A DNA stretch of 58,105 nucleotides from Alphaproteobacteria bacterium (GCA_019247845.1 JAFBAL010000014.1:1-58105), one strand, 5' to 3'; counted from the first letter of the stretch, positions 7,001 through 16,003 are shown. Numbers and translations are program-made. The notes: generated by a model not told the origin, from the letters alone.

Positions 7001-8332
7001 ATGTCAGAAACGTTCGATCTTCTCATCCGTGGCGGCATGACCGCGACCCCGAACGGGATCGCCCAGGCCGATGTGGGCGTCATAGGCGGACGCATCGCCG
7101 CCATCGGCGCACTGGCCTCGGCCAAGGCGGCCGAGACCATCGAGGCCAAGGGCCTGCACGTGCTTCCCGGCGTGATGGACACCCAGGTCCATTTCCGCGA
7201 GCCCGGCAACGAGCACAAGGAAGACCTCGAGACCGGCAGCCGCGCGGCCATCCTGGGCGGCGTCACGGCGGTGTTCGAGATGCCCAACACCAACCCGCCG
7301 ACCACCACCCGGGCCGCGATCGAGGACAAGCTCGCGCGCGCCGCGAACCGCATGCATTGCGACTACGCCTTCTATGCGGGCGCGACGCCGGCCAATGTCG
7401 GCGCGCTGGGCGAGCTCGAGCGCATCCCCGGCGTCTGCGGGGTGAAGGCGTTCCTGGGCTCCTCGACCGGCACGCTCTTGTTGAGCAAGCCCGAGGACAT
7501 CCTGGCCGCGCTCAAGAGCGGCACCCGCCGCATGGCGGTGCATTCGGAAGACGAAGACCGCCTGGAGATGCGCAAGGAGCTGCGCGTCACCGGCGACCCG
7601 CGCTCGCATCCCTTGTGGCGCGACGTCGAGACCGCGCGCGTCTCGACCGAGCGGGTGCTGCGCCTGGCGCGCGAGGCGGGGCGTCGGCTGCACGTGCTGC
7701 ATGTGACGACGGCCGAGGAACTGCCGCTGCTCGCCGCGGCGCGCGATCTCGCCACCGTCGAGACCACGCCGCAGCATCTGACCCTTGCGGCGCCCGAATG
7801 CTACGAGCGGCTGGGCACCTATGCGCAGATGAACCCGCCGATCCGCGAGAGCCGCCACCGCGACGCGCTCTGGGCGGCGGTGAACGAAGGCCTGATCGAC
7901 GTCATCGGGTCGGACCATGCGCCGCATACCCGCGCGGAGAAGGACAAGCCCTATCCCGATACGCCCTCGGGCATGCCGGGCGTTCAGACGCTGGCGACCA
8001 TCCTGCTCGACCACGTCAATGCCGGGCGGATGAGCCTGGAACGCTTCGTCGACCTGACCAGCGCCGGCGCGGCGCGGATCTTCGGCATCGCGTCCAAGGG
8101 GCGGATCGCGCGGGGCTATGACGGCGACTTCACCATCGTCGACATGGGCAAGAAGCGGCGCATCGAGAATTCCTGGATCGCGTCGCGCTGCGGCTGGACG
8201 CCGTTCGACGGCATGGAGACGACCGGCTGGCCGGTCATGACGATCATCCGTGGGCGGACGGTCATGCGCGACCATTCGGTCGTGGCCGAAGGGCAGGGCG
8301 CCCCCATCCGCTTCGTCGAGACCGGCGCGTGA
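7001..8332 (+). CDS. Dihydroorotase-like amidohydrolase
   Basis: The 443-residue protein is a class I dihydroorotase-type cyclic amidohydrolase, which would close carbamoyl-aspartate to dihydroorotate in pyrimidine synthesis. Visible elements are VHFREPGNEHKED near residue 60, EMPNTNPPTTT, the bridging-lysine segment GVKAFLGSSTG, metal histidines in VHSEDEDR and LHVLHVTTAEE, and the catalytic aspartate in VIGSDHAPHT. The first histidine of the usual HxH metal pair is replaced by Gln (DTQVHF). ATG 7001 is chosen over a TTG at 6995. The stop overlaps the next start (GTGA). Confidence 0.85.
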   Translation: MSETFDLLIRGGMTATPNGIAQADVGVIGGRIAAIGALASAKAAETIEAKGLHVLPGVMDTQVHFREPGNEHKEDLETGSRAAILGGVTAVFEMPNTNPPTTTRAAIEDKLARAANRMHCDYAFYAGATPANVGALGELERIPGVCGVKAFLGSSTGTLLLSKPEDILAALKSGTRRMAVHSEDEDRLEMRKELRVTGDPRSHPLWRDVETARVSTERVLRLAREAGRRLHVLHVTTAEELPLLAAARDLATVETTPQHLTLAAPECYERLGTYAQMNPPIRESRHRDALWAAVNEGLIDVIGSDHAPHTRAEKDKPYPDTPSGMPGVQTLATILLDHVNAGRMSLERFVDLTSAGAARIFGIASKGRIARGYDGDFTIVDMGKKRRIENSWIASRCGWTPFDGMETTGWPVMTIIRGRTVMRDHSVVAEGQGAPIRFVETGA

Positions 8333-9147
8333 GCGAGGTCCCCAGAGCGCAGTCCGTCCCCACGGGCGCCGGCAGCCCCAAGCCGCAACGCGTCATCCGC
8401 GGCACGGTCGCGGTGACCAAGGCGCAGCGCAACGTCTATATCGCGTCGCCCGCCTATGGCGCGACCTTCGCGGCCGACTACGTGCGCAGCCTGTTCATGC
8501 TCCTGCGCTCCAAGCGCGAGGTGCCGACCGAATTCCTGTTCTATTATTTCGACTATGCGGACGTGGTGGTCGCGCGCAACTACCTGATCTCGGATTTCTA
8601 CTTCAACCATCCGCAGTGTTCGCACCTGCTCTTCCTCGACGACGACATGGGCTACGATCCGGCGCTGATCCACGAGATGCTGGACCTGAACGAGCCGCTG
8701 GTCGGCACCATCTACCCCAAGCGCAAGATCGACCTGAAGAAACTGCACGCCGCGGGCGACCAGCCGTTCGAGACGGCGCTGGCGCGCGCGCTCGACTTCA
8801 TCGGCGACGAGCGCCGGCCGCAGGTGAGCAAGTCCGGCTTCATCAGCGTCGCACAATGCGGCACCGGCATCATGCTTATCACGCGCGCCTGTATCGACGA
8901 GATGGTGCGCAAGCTGCCCGACATCGTCGACGAGACGCGCTTCAAGCGCATGCCCTTCGCGCACCGCTTCACGCGCTTCATCACGCCGTTCGACAAGATC
9001 AAGATCGCCGACGTCGAGCTGTCCGAGGATTTCTCGTTCTGCCGGCGCTGGATCGACGGCTGCGACGGCACGATCTGGGCCAAGCCCGACGCCCATATCC
9101 GCCACATCGGCTCGCTCAGCTTCGCGGGCAAGTACACCGATCGCTAG
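8329..9147 (+). CDS. Glycosyltransferase-like protein (GT-A fold)
   Basis: The 272-residue cytosolic protein has features of a nucleotide-sugar transferase: NVYIASPAYGATFAADYVRS at the start, a triple-aspartate sugar-nucleotide motif in HLLFLDDDMGYDP, then GTIYPKR and a late ELSEDFSFCRRW acceptor segment. No membrane segment is present. The GTG start at 8329 overlaps the stop of the dihydroorotase gene by 4 bases, so the two are coupled, although no functional link between them is known. Confidence 0.75.
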   Translation: MSEVPRAQSVPTGAGSPKPQRVIRGTVAVTKAQRNVYIASPAYGATFAADYVRSLFMLLRSKREVPTEFLFYYFDYADVVVARNYLISDFYFNHPQCSHLLFLDDDMGYDPALIHEMLDLNEPLVGTIYPKRKIDLKKLHAAGDQPFETALARALDFIGDERRPQVSKSGFISVAQCGTGIMLITRACIDEMVRKLPDIVDETRFKRMPFAHRFTRFITPFDKIKIADVELSEDFSFCRRWIDGCDGTIWAKPDAHIRHIGSLSFAGKYTDR

Positions 9148-9160
9148 CCAGAAGCTCGCT

Positions 9161-9336
9161 GTCATTCCCGGCGAGGATGGCTCGCACCGCGAGCGATCCG
9201 AGGGGAACGGAATCCATGCGCGCGCATCCGAGAACTCGCGGCCTTGGCTTCCCTTCCCTCGCAACCCGAGAACTCGCGGTCCTGGCCTCCCTTCCCTCGC
9301 ATCGACGCTGTCGCGCCGATGCTCGCCGGGAATGAC
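9161..9336. repeat. Intergenic inverted-repeat element with internal direct repeats
   Basis: The element is bounded by GTCATTCCCGGCGAG (9161-9175) and its inverse complement ending at 9336. Inside are two 36-base direct repeats at 9228-9263 and 9266-9301 differing at three positions. Its right end (9292-9336) recurs inverted at 57922-57966 with one mismatch, so it belongs to a dispersed genomic repeat family. Confidence 0.85.
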
Positions 9337-9347
9337 ACGCTATTGTT

Positions 9348-9611
9348 CTAGTGCAGCGTCAGCTCGTGGCCGGTGAGCTTGAGCTCGGCGGGCGAGATCA
9401 GCCCGCGCGCCGCGACGCGCACCGAATGCAGCTTGCCGTCGAGGCTCGTCTCCCAGAAGCGCAGGAACCTCACAAGCACCGGATAGCGCGGCGCGATGTC
9501 GAGCTCCTGCCAGATGAAGCTCTGCAGCACCGCCGGATGATCGGGCATGTGGTAGAGGATTTCGGCCGTCGTCAGCCGGTAGCCTTTCAGGCGCAGTTCG
9601 AGGTCGCTCAT
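9348..9611 (-). CDS. usg: Usg family protein
   Basis: The 87-residue protein matches the Usg family found almost only in alphaproteobacteria, often near trp genes: LRLKGYRLTTAEILYHMPDH, then SFIWQELDIAPRYPVL, LRFWETSLDGKLHSVRV and the C-terminal LISPAEL. Its molecular role is not established. It stands alone here between a repeat element and a divergent reductase gene, and no trp gene is in the window. Confidence 0.9.
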   Translation of the reverse strand: MSDLELRLKGYRLTTAEILYHMPDHPAVLQSFIWQELDIAPRYPVLVRFLRFWETSLDGKLHSVRVAARGLISPAELKLTGHELTLH

Positions 9612-9760
9612 GACACACCCCTTCGACTCGATACTCCCACCTCCCGCCTTGCGGAAAGCTTGCGCCGGCGGGAAACGCGCTGTCGAGGCTCGACTTGAAC
9701 GAGATCGTGGTTAGCGCATAGTTTCATACCGACATCAGCAATCTCCATCGGAAAGTGCCA

Positions 9761-10750
9761 ATGAAGAGCCCGTTCAAGGCCATCCTGATCACCAAGCAAG
9801 ACAATGCGCAGAAGGTCGAGGACGTCGAGCTCACGACCGCCGACCTCATGGACGGCGACGTCACGGTCGCGGTCACGCATTCGACGGTGAACTACAAGGA
9901 CGGGCTGGTGCTCGGCGGACGTTCGCCGGTCGTGCGGCGCTTCCCGATGATCCCGGGCATCGACTTCGCCGGCGTCGTCGCGGACTCGTCGAACCCGAAC
10001 TTCAAGCCGGGCGATGCGGTGGTGCTCAACGGCTTCGGCTTGAGCGAGACGCATTACGGCGGCTATGCGCAGGCGGCCCGCGTCAAGGGCGACTGGCTGG
10101 TCAAGCTGCCGTCGGCCTTCACACCTGCGCAGGCCATGGCGATCGGCACAGCCGGCTATACCGCCATGCTCGCGGTGCTGGCGCTCGAGGACGCGCATGT
10201 GACGCCGGACAAGGGCGCGGTGGTGGTGACGGGTGCCGCGGGCGGCGTCGGCTCGGTCGCGGTCGCGGTGCTGGCCAAGCTCGGCTTCCGCGTCGTCGCC
10301 TCGACCGGCCGTCCGGAAGAGGAAGCTTACCTCAAGAGCCTCGGCGCGGCCGAGATCATCGCGCGCGCGGAACTCGCCGCCGATCCCAAGCCGCTGGCGA
10401 AGGAGCGCTGGATCGGCGCCGTCGACAGCGTCGGCTCCAGGACGCTGGCCAACGTGCTCGCCTCGACCTCGTACGGCGGGGCGGTGGCGGCCTGCGGGCT
10501 GGCCGGTGGAATGGATTTGCCGACGAGCGTGGCACCGTTCATCCTTCGCGGCGTTTCGCTGTTGGGGATAGATTCGGTGCAAATGCCCATGCCGCGCCGC
10601 CTTCAAGCCTGGGAGCGCCTCGCGCGCGACCTCGACGTCTCCAAGCTCGCCTCCATGACCCGCACGATCCCCTTCGCGGAGGTGCGCCGGGCGGGACAGG
10701 ACATCGTCGCCGGCCGGATCCGCGGCCGCGTCGTCCTGGACATGCGATGA
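9761..10750 (+). CDS. acuI: AcuI/YhdH-type acrylyl-CoA reductase (MDR superfamily)
   Basis: The 329-residue zinc-free medium-chain reductase has the AcuI signatures VNYKDGLVLGG near the N-terminus, FPMIPGIDFAGVV, the NADPH loop VTGAAGGVGSVAVAVLAKLG with STGRPEEEAYLKSLGA after it, and RGVSLLGIDSVQMP. AcuI reduces toxic acryloyl-CoA to propionyl-CoA. That product could feed the methylmalonyl-CoA mutase encoded at 42256 (inference). ATG 9761 has GGAAAG five bases upstream and is preferred to the GTG at 9755. Confidence 0.87.
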   Translation: MKSPFKAILITKQDNAQKVEDVELTTADLMDGDVTVAVTHSTVNYKDGLVLGGRSPVVRRFPMIPGIDFAGVVADSSNPNFKPGDAVVLNGFGLSETHYGGYAQAARVKGDWLVKLPSAFTPAQAMAIGTAGYTAMLAVLALEDAHVTPDKGAVVVTGAAGGVGSVAVAVLAKLGFRVVASTGRPEEEAYLKSLGAAEIIARAELAADPKPLAKERWIGAVDSVGSRTLANVLASTSYGGAVAACGLAGGMDLPTSVAPFILRGVSLLGIDSVQMPMPRRLQAWERLARDLDVSKLASMTRTIPFAEVRRAGQDIVAGRIRGRVVLDMR

Positions 10751-10790
10751 ACCACGCCCGCGTCGTGCCGCACGATCGGGGGATCGCGAG

Positions 10791-11447
10791 ATGAACCTCG
10801 CCCATATCCTCCTCCTCGGTCCGGGCATCGTCATCGGGCTGATCGTCGCCGCGCCGATCGGGCCGGTGAACCTGATCTGCATCCGGCGCACGCTGCAATA
10901 CGGCTTCATCAACGGATTCATCTCCGGACTCGGCGCGGCGCTGGGCGACGGGCTCTTCGCCGTCGTCACCGGGTTCGGGCTGACCGCGATCTCGCAATGG
11001 ATCGAGGGCCTGTCGACGGCGCTGCAGCTCGCGGGCGGCACGCTGCTCGTCTGCTTCGGCCTCTATACCTATTTCTCGCAGCCGCCGAAGCGGCTCGATC
11101 CCAAGACCGAGGACAGCGACAAGCGCGCGCGCACCTTGGTGCGCGCCATGGCCTCGACCTTCGCGCTCACCATCACCAATCCGGCGACGCTGCTGGGCTT
11201 CACCGCGATGTTCACCGGGCTGGGCGGCTTGGCGGGCGACGATCCAAGCTTCTTCGCCGCCGCCTTCATCGTGGGCGGCGTGATCCTGGGCTCGACGCTG
11301 TGGTGGCTGATCCTGTGCACGGTGGTCGGCCTGCTGCACAAGCGCATCGACGACCGCATCATGCTCTTCATCAATCACGGCTCGGGGTTGATCGTGGCGG
11401 CGTTCGGCCTCGTCGTGCTCGGCCATGTCGGGATGAAATTGCTCTAG
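10791..11447 (+). CDS. LysE/RhtB-family amino acid exporter
   Basis: The 218-residue inner-membrane protein has about six hydrophobic segments and the LysE N-terminal signature GLIVAAPIGPVNLICIRRTLQ followed by GFISGLGAALGDGLF. A second-half helix contains ALTITNPATLLGFTAMF, the conserved NP motif of the family. It probably exports an amino acid or small metabolite; the substrate is not predictable. It follows acuI by 40 bases and overlaps the convergent small secreted gene by 4 bases. Confidence 0.9.
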   Translation: MNLAHILLLGPGIVIGLIVAAPIGPVNLICIRRTLQYGFINGFISGLGAALGDGLFAVVTGFGLTAISQWIEGLSTALQLAGGTLLVCFGLYTYFSQPPKRLDPKTEDSDKRARTLVRAMASTFALTITNPATLLGFTAMFTGLGGLAGDDPSFFAAAFIVGGVILGSTLWWLILCTVVGLLHKRIDDRIMLFINHGSGLIVAAFGLVVLGHVGMKLL

Positions 11448-11812
11448 CGGCAGACGACGCTTACCGCTTCGACTTCCTGATCCGACGGCGCGCGGTCGGC
11501 GACGCCCACTTCGGTCCGCGACAATGTCAGCGCGACCTTGCCGTCATGGGCAAGGCCCGCCGGCAGAGGGAAGACGTAGGTCCCCGCGCCGCCGTTTCGC
11601 ACGCCGAAGGGTGCGACGGTGCCGACGATCCTGTCGCCGCTTCGCACCACGACGTTCACGCCGCGCGGCAGCGGACCACTGCGAAGCTGAACCATCGCCG
11701 TGCCGTCGGGACACGGCACGGTGACGGTCTTGGCTGCCGGCGGCAGCGGCGGTGCCGCTGCCTGCGCGGCAAACGGCACCGCCAGTCCAACCAACGCGGC
11801 CAGCCTCACCAC
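11444..11812 (-). CDS. Small secreted protein downstream of tyrosinase
   Basis: About 122 residues from tandem GTG codons at 11812/11809, overlapping the tyrosinase stop. It opens with a signal peptide (RLAALVGLAVPFAAQA) and then a compact beta-rich domain with two cysteines (VTVPCPDGTAMVQL and the terminal VVCR) that could form one disulfide. No family is recognised. Tight coupling to the tyrosinase suggests a shared periplasmic job, possibly as a helper, but this is inference. Confidence 0.65.
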   Translation of the reverse strand: MVRLAALVGLAVPFAAQAAAPPLPPAAKTVTVPCPDGTAMVQLRSGPLPRGVNVVVRSGDRIVGTVAPFGVRNGGAGTYVFPLPAGLAHDGKVALTLSRTEVGVADRAPSDQEVEAVSVVCR

Positions 11813-13347
11813 ACCGTGACGGCGGCCGCGCGCAGCGACGAGGCCTGCGGCACGCGCGGTCCGCCCGGCGCCTGGATCGGCACCGCCTGGATGGTCACGT
11901 TCTTGGCATGGGCCTTGAGAGTCGGCAGCACGCGCGTCAGCGGAACGTTGAAGGTCGTCGGCATCCCCGCCATGTCCGGCATGAAGCCGAAGAACGAGAC
12001 CGTGCCGGCATAGTTCGGGCTCGTCGTCGAGGTGTCCGTGCTTCCCGCGGGCGCGTTGACCAGGATCGCGAAGCTGCGCGGCGCCGACGCGCTCGACGGA
12101 TAGGGGATCGTCACCTGCGCCATCACCGGATGGCCGGCCGGCGGGGCCACCGCTGCGCCCGGCAGGGCCAGCGCCGCCACGCCGCCCTTGATCGCGGCCT
12201 TGACGTTCGGAGCCTGCGCCGCCAGCAGCTTGGTGTTGCATTGGTTGACCGTGTCCTCGCCCGAGCCCGGCTCGTAATCGTAGCCGAACTGCGCCATGTC
12301 GGTGTAGCTGCCCGCCAGGATCTGCGTCACCGGCTTGCCTGCCGAATTCATGTAGAACATGAACTTCTCGGACCCGTACAGCGGGTCGTCGGGCAGGTCG
12401 GGCTGCTTGCAGAACTGCATGCGCCGCGTCCACACGTCCCACAGCCGGTCCATGTTGGCGTGATGCAGGAAGAACAGCGGATCGACCGGCGACAGGTTGT
12501 CGGCCATGAAGCCGTAGTTCGACGTGATGTGGCCGACGCCGCCGACGTTGTTGTGGGTCAGGTTGTGCGGCTGGCTTTCCAAGACGCCGAAGGTCTGGCC
12601 GGTGCCCGAATGTTGCGGGCACTTGCCGCTGTTGAACTTGTCGAAATTTGGCGCCATCAGCCCGACCTTGACCGTGTCGATGCTGACCGCCACCTGCGTC
12701 TTGTCGTCGAGACAGGAATTGCCGGTGCGCAGATAGCGTGCGTTCGGCGTGGTGGCGAACATCTCCTTCTCGACCTGGACCCACAGCGCTTTCAGGTTGT
12801 CCATCTTGCGGATCTTGAGCGCCTGCATCTGGTCCGCCGACAGCGTCGCCCAATAGGCCTCGAGCGCCGGGTTCATGTAGTCGTGGAACTTGCCGAAGCT
12901 CGAGATATAGGGCGCGAACTCCTCGGACAGCGGCGTCAGCACGCCGCTCAGCATCTTGTCGGGGATGCAATAGCCTTTCGTCGTCGCGTTGGTCTCGGAC
13001 CAGTCCCAATAGGGGAAGGCGAAGCTCTGGTTCTGCGACAGCTCGCGCACCGTCTGCTCGAACCAGCCCAGATAGCCGCGATGCCACACGAAGAACCACC
13101 AGTTCATATGCGGGCAGTCGATGGTGTGGACGAAGGCGTTGCGGAACCAGTTGCGCGCGTCGCGCGGGTCCAGCTTCAGCATCGCGCGGACCGCGGTGGC
13201 GTAGGAATCGAGCATCTTGGATCCGTCCGCGCCGGTCGAATTGTAGCGCCGGTACTTCGCCGCCGCGCGTGCCGGCGCGAAAGGAAGAACGCTGGCGCCG
13301 GCCAGCGCCGCGCCGGTACCGATGAAGCGTCTGCGTGTAAAGCTCAT
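11806..13347 (-). CDS. Tat-exported tyrosinase / polyphenol oxidase-type copper protein
   Basis: The 513-residue protein starts with a twin-arginine signal (MSFTRRRFIGTGAALAG) ending near ARAAA. The tyrosinase central domain has CuA histidines H74, H80 (HTIDCPH) and H89 (WHRGYL) and CuB histidines H261 and H265 (PHNLTH) plus H295/H296 (LFFLHHANMDRLWD). The C-terminal part resembles the beta-sandwich of plant-type polyphenol oxidases (FGFMPDMAG, FNVPL). It is predicted to oxidise phenols in the periplasm after folding with copper. An AGGGGG ribosome site precedes the ATG. Confidence 0.93.
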   Translation of the reverse strand: MSFTRRRFIGTGAALAGASVLPFAPARAAAKYRRYNSTGADGSKMLDSYATAVRAMLKLDPRDARNWFRNAFVHTIDCPHMNWWFFVWHRGYLGWFEQTVRELSQNQSFAFPYWDWSETNATTKGYCIPDKMLSGVLTPLSEEFAPYISSFGKFHDYMNPALEAYWATLSADQMQALKIRKMDNLKALWVQVEKEMFATTPNARYLRTGNSCLDDKTQVAVSIDTVKVGLMAPNFDKFNSGKCPQHSGTGQTFGVLESQPHNLTHNNVGGVGHITSNYGFMADNLSPVDPLFFLHHANMDRLWDVWTRRMQFCKQPDLPDDPLYGSEKFMFYMNSAGKPVTQILAGSYTDMAQFGYDYEPGSGEDTVNQCNTKLLAAQAPNVKAAIKGGVAALALPGAAVAPPAGHPVMAQVTIPYPSSASAPRSFAILVNAPAGSTDTSTTSPNYAGTVSFFGFMPDMAGMPTTFNVPLTRVLPTLKAHAKNVTIQAVPIQAPGGPRVPQASSLRAAAVTVW

Positions 13348-13418
13348 GCAAGCCCCCTTGGCTGAATCTACTTAAGGAGGAGTATAGGTCGGTTTCCCGA
13401 GAGATTGAAATGGCAAGC

Positions 13419-13457
13419 GGCGCGCACCGTTCGGGGGACAGAAGAACGGTGCGCGCC
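13419..13457. terminator. Perfect 14-bp stem-loop between tyrosinase and nitronate monooxygenase genes
   Basis: GGCGCGCACCGTTC at 13419-13432 is the exact inverse complement of 13444-13457, leaving an 11-base loop. It lies in the 257-base gap downstream of neither gene's stop on its own strand: the tyrosinase gene starts at 13347 and the upstream minus gene ends at 13605. It may therefore end the upstream minus transcript, but no T-run follows. Confidence 0.5.
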
Positions 13458-13604
13458 TTCGCTGGCCGAAACGCCCGGCCAAGAGGTTCAATCCCTCAAG
13501 GCGTCCGGCTTGAGCGTGCTTACAGTCCTATAAACGAAGAACGAGGCGCGATCCTTCGTACCCGAAGATGAAAATTGAAAAAGAATTCGCGGGAACAAAC
13601 GGAA

Positions 13605-14573
13605 CTAACGTGAAACTTTCGCCATGCGCGCGATCACGGCTTCGGCCTCGGCCACGACGTCGCGCACGATCGCGGCCGCGCTCTTCACATCGTGAATCGC
13701 GCCCGCGCCCTGGCCCATCGCGAAGGCGGAGCGTTCGCGCGAAAGGCCGTCGATCTGTCCGCCGATGCCGCCCATGACGCCGGCCTGGTGCGACAGCATC
13801 GCCTGCATCGGGAACTTCTGGATGTCCTGCGGCCGGCTTTCCCAATCGGCGGTCCATTCGTTCCTGAACACGCGCATCGGCTTTCCGGAATAGGAACGCG
13901 TGACGATGGTGTCCTCGTCGCCGGCCTCGACGATCACCTGGCGATAAAGCCCTCCCGCATGCGCCTCGCGCGACGCGATGAAGCGCGTGCCCATCCACAC
14001 GCCCTGCGCGCCGAGCGCCAGCGCCGCCACCAGCCCGCGGCCGTCGACGATCGAGCCCGCGGCGATCACCGGGATCTTCACCGCGTCCACGATCTGCGGG
14101 ATCAGCGCCAGCCCCGCGACGCGTCCCGTATGGCCGCCGGCCTCGGTGCCTTGCGCCACCACGGCGTCGAGCCCGCCCGCTTCCGCCGAGCGCGCATGCT
14201 TCACCGTGCCGTTGACGTTCATGACCTTCAGGCCCGCGTCGTGGAACTTCTTCACCAGGTGCGGCGGCGGCACGCCGAGGCCCGAGATGAACGCTTTCGC
14301 GCCGCCTTCGATGATGATGTCCGCCGTGCGCTCGAGCGACTCCGGCACCGCGGCCAGAAGGTCGACGCCGAAGGGCTTGTCGGTCAGGTCGCGCGTCTTC
14401 TTGATCTCGTCCCTGATCTCGTCGGGCGAGCGGCCCGCCATGCCCAGGGTGCCGAAGCCGCCCGCGTTCGACACCGCCGCGCAGAGCTCGGCATAAGACA
14501 CGCCGCCCATGCCGGCCAGCAGGATCGGATGCGCGATGCCGAGCATGTCGCAGATCGGCGTGCGGATGGTCAT
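13605..14573 (-). CDS. Nitronate monooxygenase family FMN protein
   Basis: The 322-residue TIM-barrel flavoprotein shows the family order: IAHPILLAGMGGVSYAELCAAVSNAGGFGTLG at the N-terminus, then VVAQGTEAGGHTG, which carries the catalytic-site histidine of class I enzymes, the phosphate-binding IPVIAAGSIVDGRG and GAQGVWMGTRFIAS. It would oxidise alkyl nitronates or serve as a related 2-nitropropane dioxygenase-like oxidase. It is 21 bases downstream of the Hsp70-like gene, on the same strand. Confidence 0.88.
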   Translation of the reverse strand: MTIRTPICDMLGIAHPILLAGMGGVSYAELCAAVSNAGGFGTLGMAGRSPDEIRDEIKKTRDLTDKPFGVDLLAAVPESLERTADIIIEGGAKAFISGLGVPPPHLVKKFHDAGLKVMNVNGTVKHARSAEAGGLDAVVAQGTEAGGHTGRVAGLALIPQIVDAVKIPVIAAGSIVDGRGLVAALALGAQGVWMGTRFIASREAHAGGLYRQVIVEAGDEDTIVTRSYSGKPMRVFRNEWTADWESRPQDIQKFPMQAMLSHQAGVMGGIGGQIDGLSRERSAFAMGQGAGAIHDVKSAAAIVRDVVAEAEAVIARMAKVSR

Positions 14574-14594
14574 GGATGCGTCCTCTTGATCGCC

Positions 14595-15854
14595 TCAACT
14601 ATATCTCCGCTGCGCTTCGCGAGTCAGGCCTGACGCCACGGAAAGGAAGTCCGATCCCGCGGCGATGCGCGCGGACGGCGCCGCCGCGGCAACGGCGTCG
14701 CGCACCGCGGGCGCGCGGCTCGAGCCGCCGGTGAAGAAGATCGTCGAGACCGCATCCGCCGCCAGCCCCGCATCCGCGATGCAGCGCCGGGCGAGGGTGG
14801 TCAGGCGCGTCGTCTTCGCGGCGATGGCGCGGTCGAAGCCCGCGCGCGTCGCCGGTGCGTGCAGCCCGCTTTCCAGGAAGCCGAGCGCGATGTCGGTCGC
14901 AGCGTCGGCGCTGAGCGCGATCTTGGCATCCTCCACCGCGAAGGCGATGCGGTGGCCGAGGCGGCGCTTCAGCGTCGCGAGCAGGCGCGACGTGCGCTGG
15001 GGGCTCAGCGAATCGGCGACCAGCTCGGCCACCTCGCCCTCGTTGCGGCGCGAATAGGCGAAGTTGATCGTCGACCAGGTCGCCAGCTCGTAATAGAGGC
15101 TCTTGGGCATCGGCAGGTTCTTCGAGACCAGATCGCTGCCCAACCCGAGCAGCGGCATCACCGAATCGATGCTCAGCAGCGCGTCGAAATCGGTGCCGCC
15201 GATCCGCCCGCCGTCATTGGCGAGGATGTCGCCGGTCCTGTCGGCGCGGCCGCGGCGCTCGGGCCCGATGCGGATGACGCTGAAGTCCGAGGTGCCGCCG
15301 CCGATGTCGGCGATGAGCACGATCTCCTCTCGCGTCACACCTTCCTCGTAAGCGAAGGCGGCCGCGATCGGCTCGTAGACGAAGCTCACCTCGTGGAAGC
15401 CCGCGCGACGCGCGATATCGGCGAGCACGGACTGCGCCCGCGCATCGGCGACGTTGTCGTCGTCAACAAAGCGCACCGGGCGGCCGTGCACGACGGCGGT
15501 TATCTCTTCTCTTGCAAAGGCTTCGGCTTTGCTTTTCAGGTGCCGCACGAAGATTTCGACGACCTCGGTCAGCGGCACCATGCGGTGGCCCAAAGCCGTC
15601 TTCTCGTCGATCAGGGGCGAGGCCAGGATCGACTTCAGCGCGCGCATCAGCCGCCCCTCGGTCTGGCCGACATAGGCCGCGATCGCCTCCGCCCCGAAGG
15701 CCACGCGCCCGCGCGTCTCGTAGTCGAAGAAGACCGCGCTCGGGATCATCGTCTCGAGGCCCTCGACGGGCGCGAGCACGGGCGCGCCGCCGCGCACGAC
15801 CCCGATGGCCGAGTTGGAGGTGCCGAAATCCAGTCCGCAGGCGGTCATGTCCAT
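14595..15854 (-). CDS. Hsp70-family protein, YegD-like
   Basis: The 419-residue protein begins with the phosphate-1 motif of the actin/Hsp70 ATPase (CGLDFGTSNSAIGVV) and contains VYEPIAAAFAYEEG, phosphate-2 IADIGGGTSDFSVI and adenosine motif FFTGGSSRAPAVRDAV. It ends soon after the ATPase domain and lacks the substrate-binding domain and lid of DnaK, as in the YegD group of unclear function. A short duplicated GTTCGAAAGAGG lies just before its start region (15858-15890). Confidence 0.87.
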   Translation of the reverse strand: MDMTACGLDFGTSNSAIGVVRGGAPVLAPVEGLETMIPSAVFFDYETRGRVAFGAEAIAAYVGQTEGRLMRALKSILASPLIDEKTALGHRMVPLTEVVEIFVRHLKSKAEAFAREEITAVVHGRPVRFVDDDNVADARAQSVLADIARRAGFHEVSFVYEPIAAAFAYEEGVTREEIVLIADIGGGTSDFSVIRIGPERRGRADRTGDILANDGGRIGGTDFDALLSIDSVMPLLGLGSDLVSKNLPMPKSLYYELATWSTINFAYSRRNEGEVAELVADSLSPQRTSRLLATLKRRLGHRIAFAVEDAKIALSADAATDIALGFLESGLHAPATRAGFDRAIAAKTTRLTTLARRCIADAGLAADAVSTIFFTGGSSRAPAVRDAVAAAAPSARIAAGSDFLSVASGLTREAQRRYS

Positions 15855-15955
15855 CCCTGTTCGAAAGAGGGCCCGTTCGAAAGAGGGATGTCATCTATTA
15901 CGACAAAACCCGCCTTGCCAGTCTGTTTCTTTTGTCTTAGGCTGACGCCGCATCG

Positions 15956-15982
15956 TGGGATGCCCGGAAATCGGGCGTCCCA
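15956..15982. terminator. Stem-loop after the LysR gene
   Basis: TGGGATGCCCG (15956-15966) pairs with CGGGCGTCCCA (15972-15982), with one G-T pair and a 5-base loop. A T-rich run follows on the plus strand, not on the minus strand, so it is only a possible terminator for the minus-strand LysR gene that ends at 16004. Confidence 0.4.
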
Positions 15983-16003
15983 TTTTGTCTTTATACGGAC
16001 CAA

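Noticed and set aside
9161..9336. CRISPR-like array from the two 36-base direct repeats
   Set aside because: Only two copies with a 2-base gap and no spacers; it is part of an inverted-repeat element.
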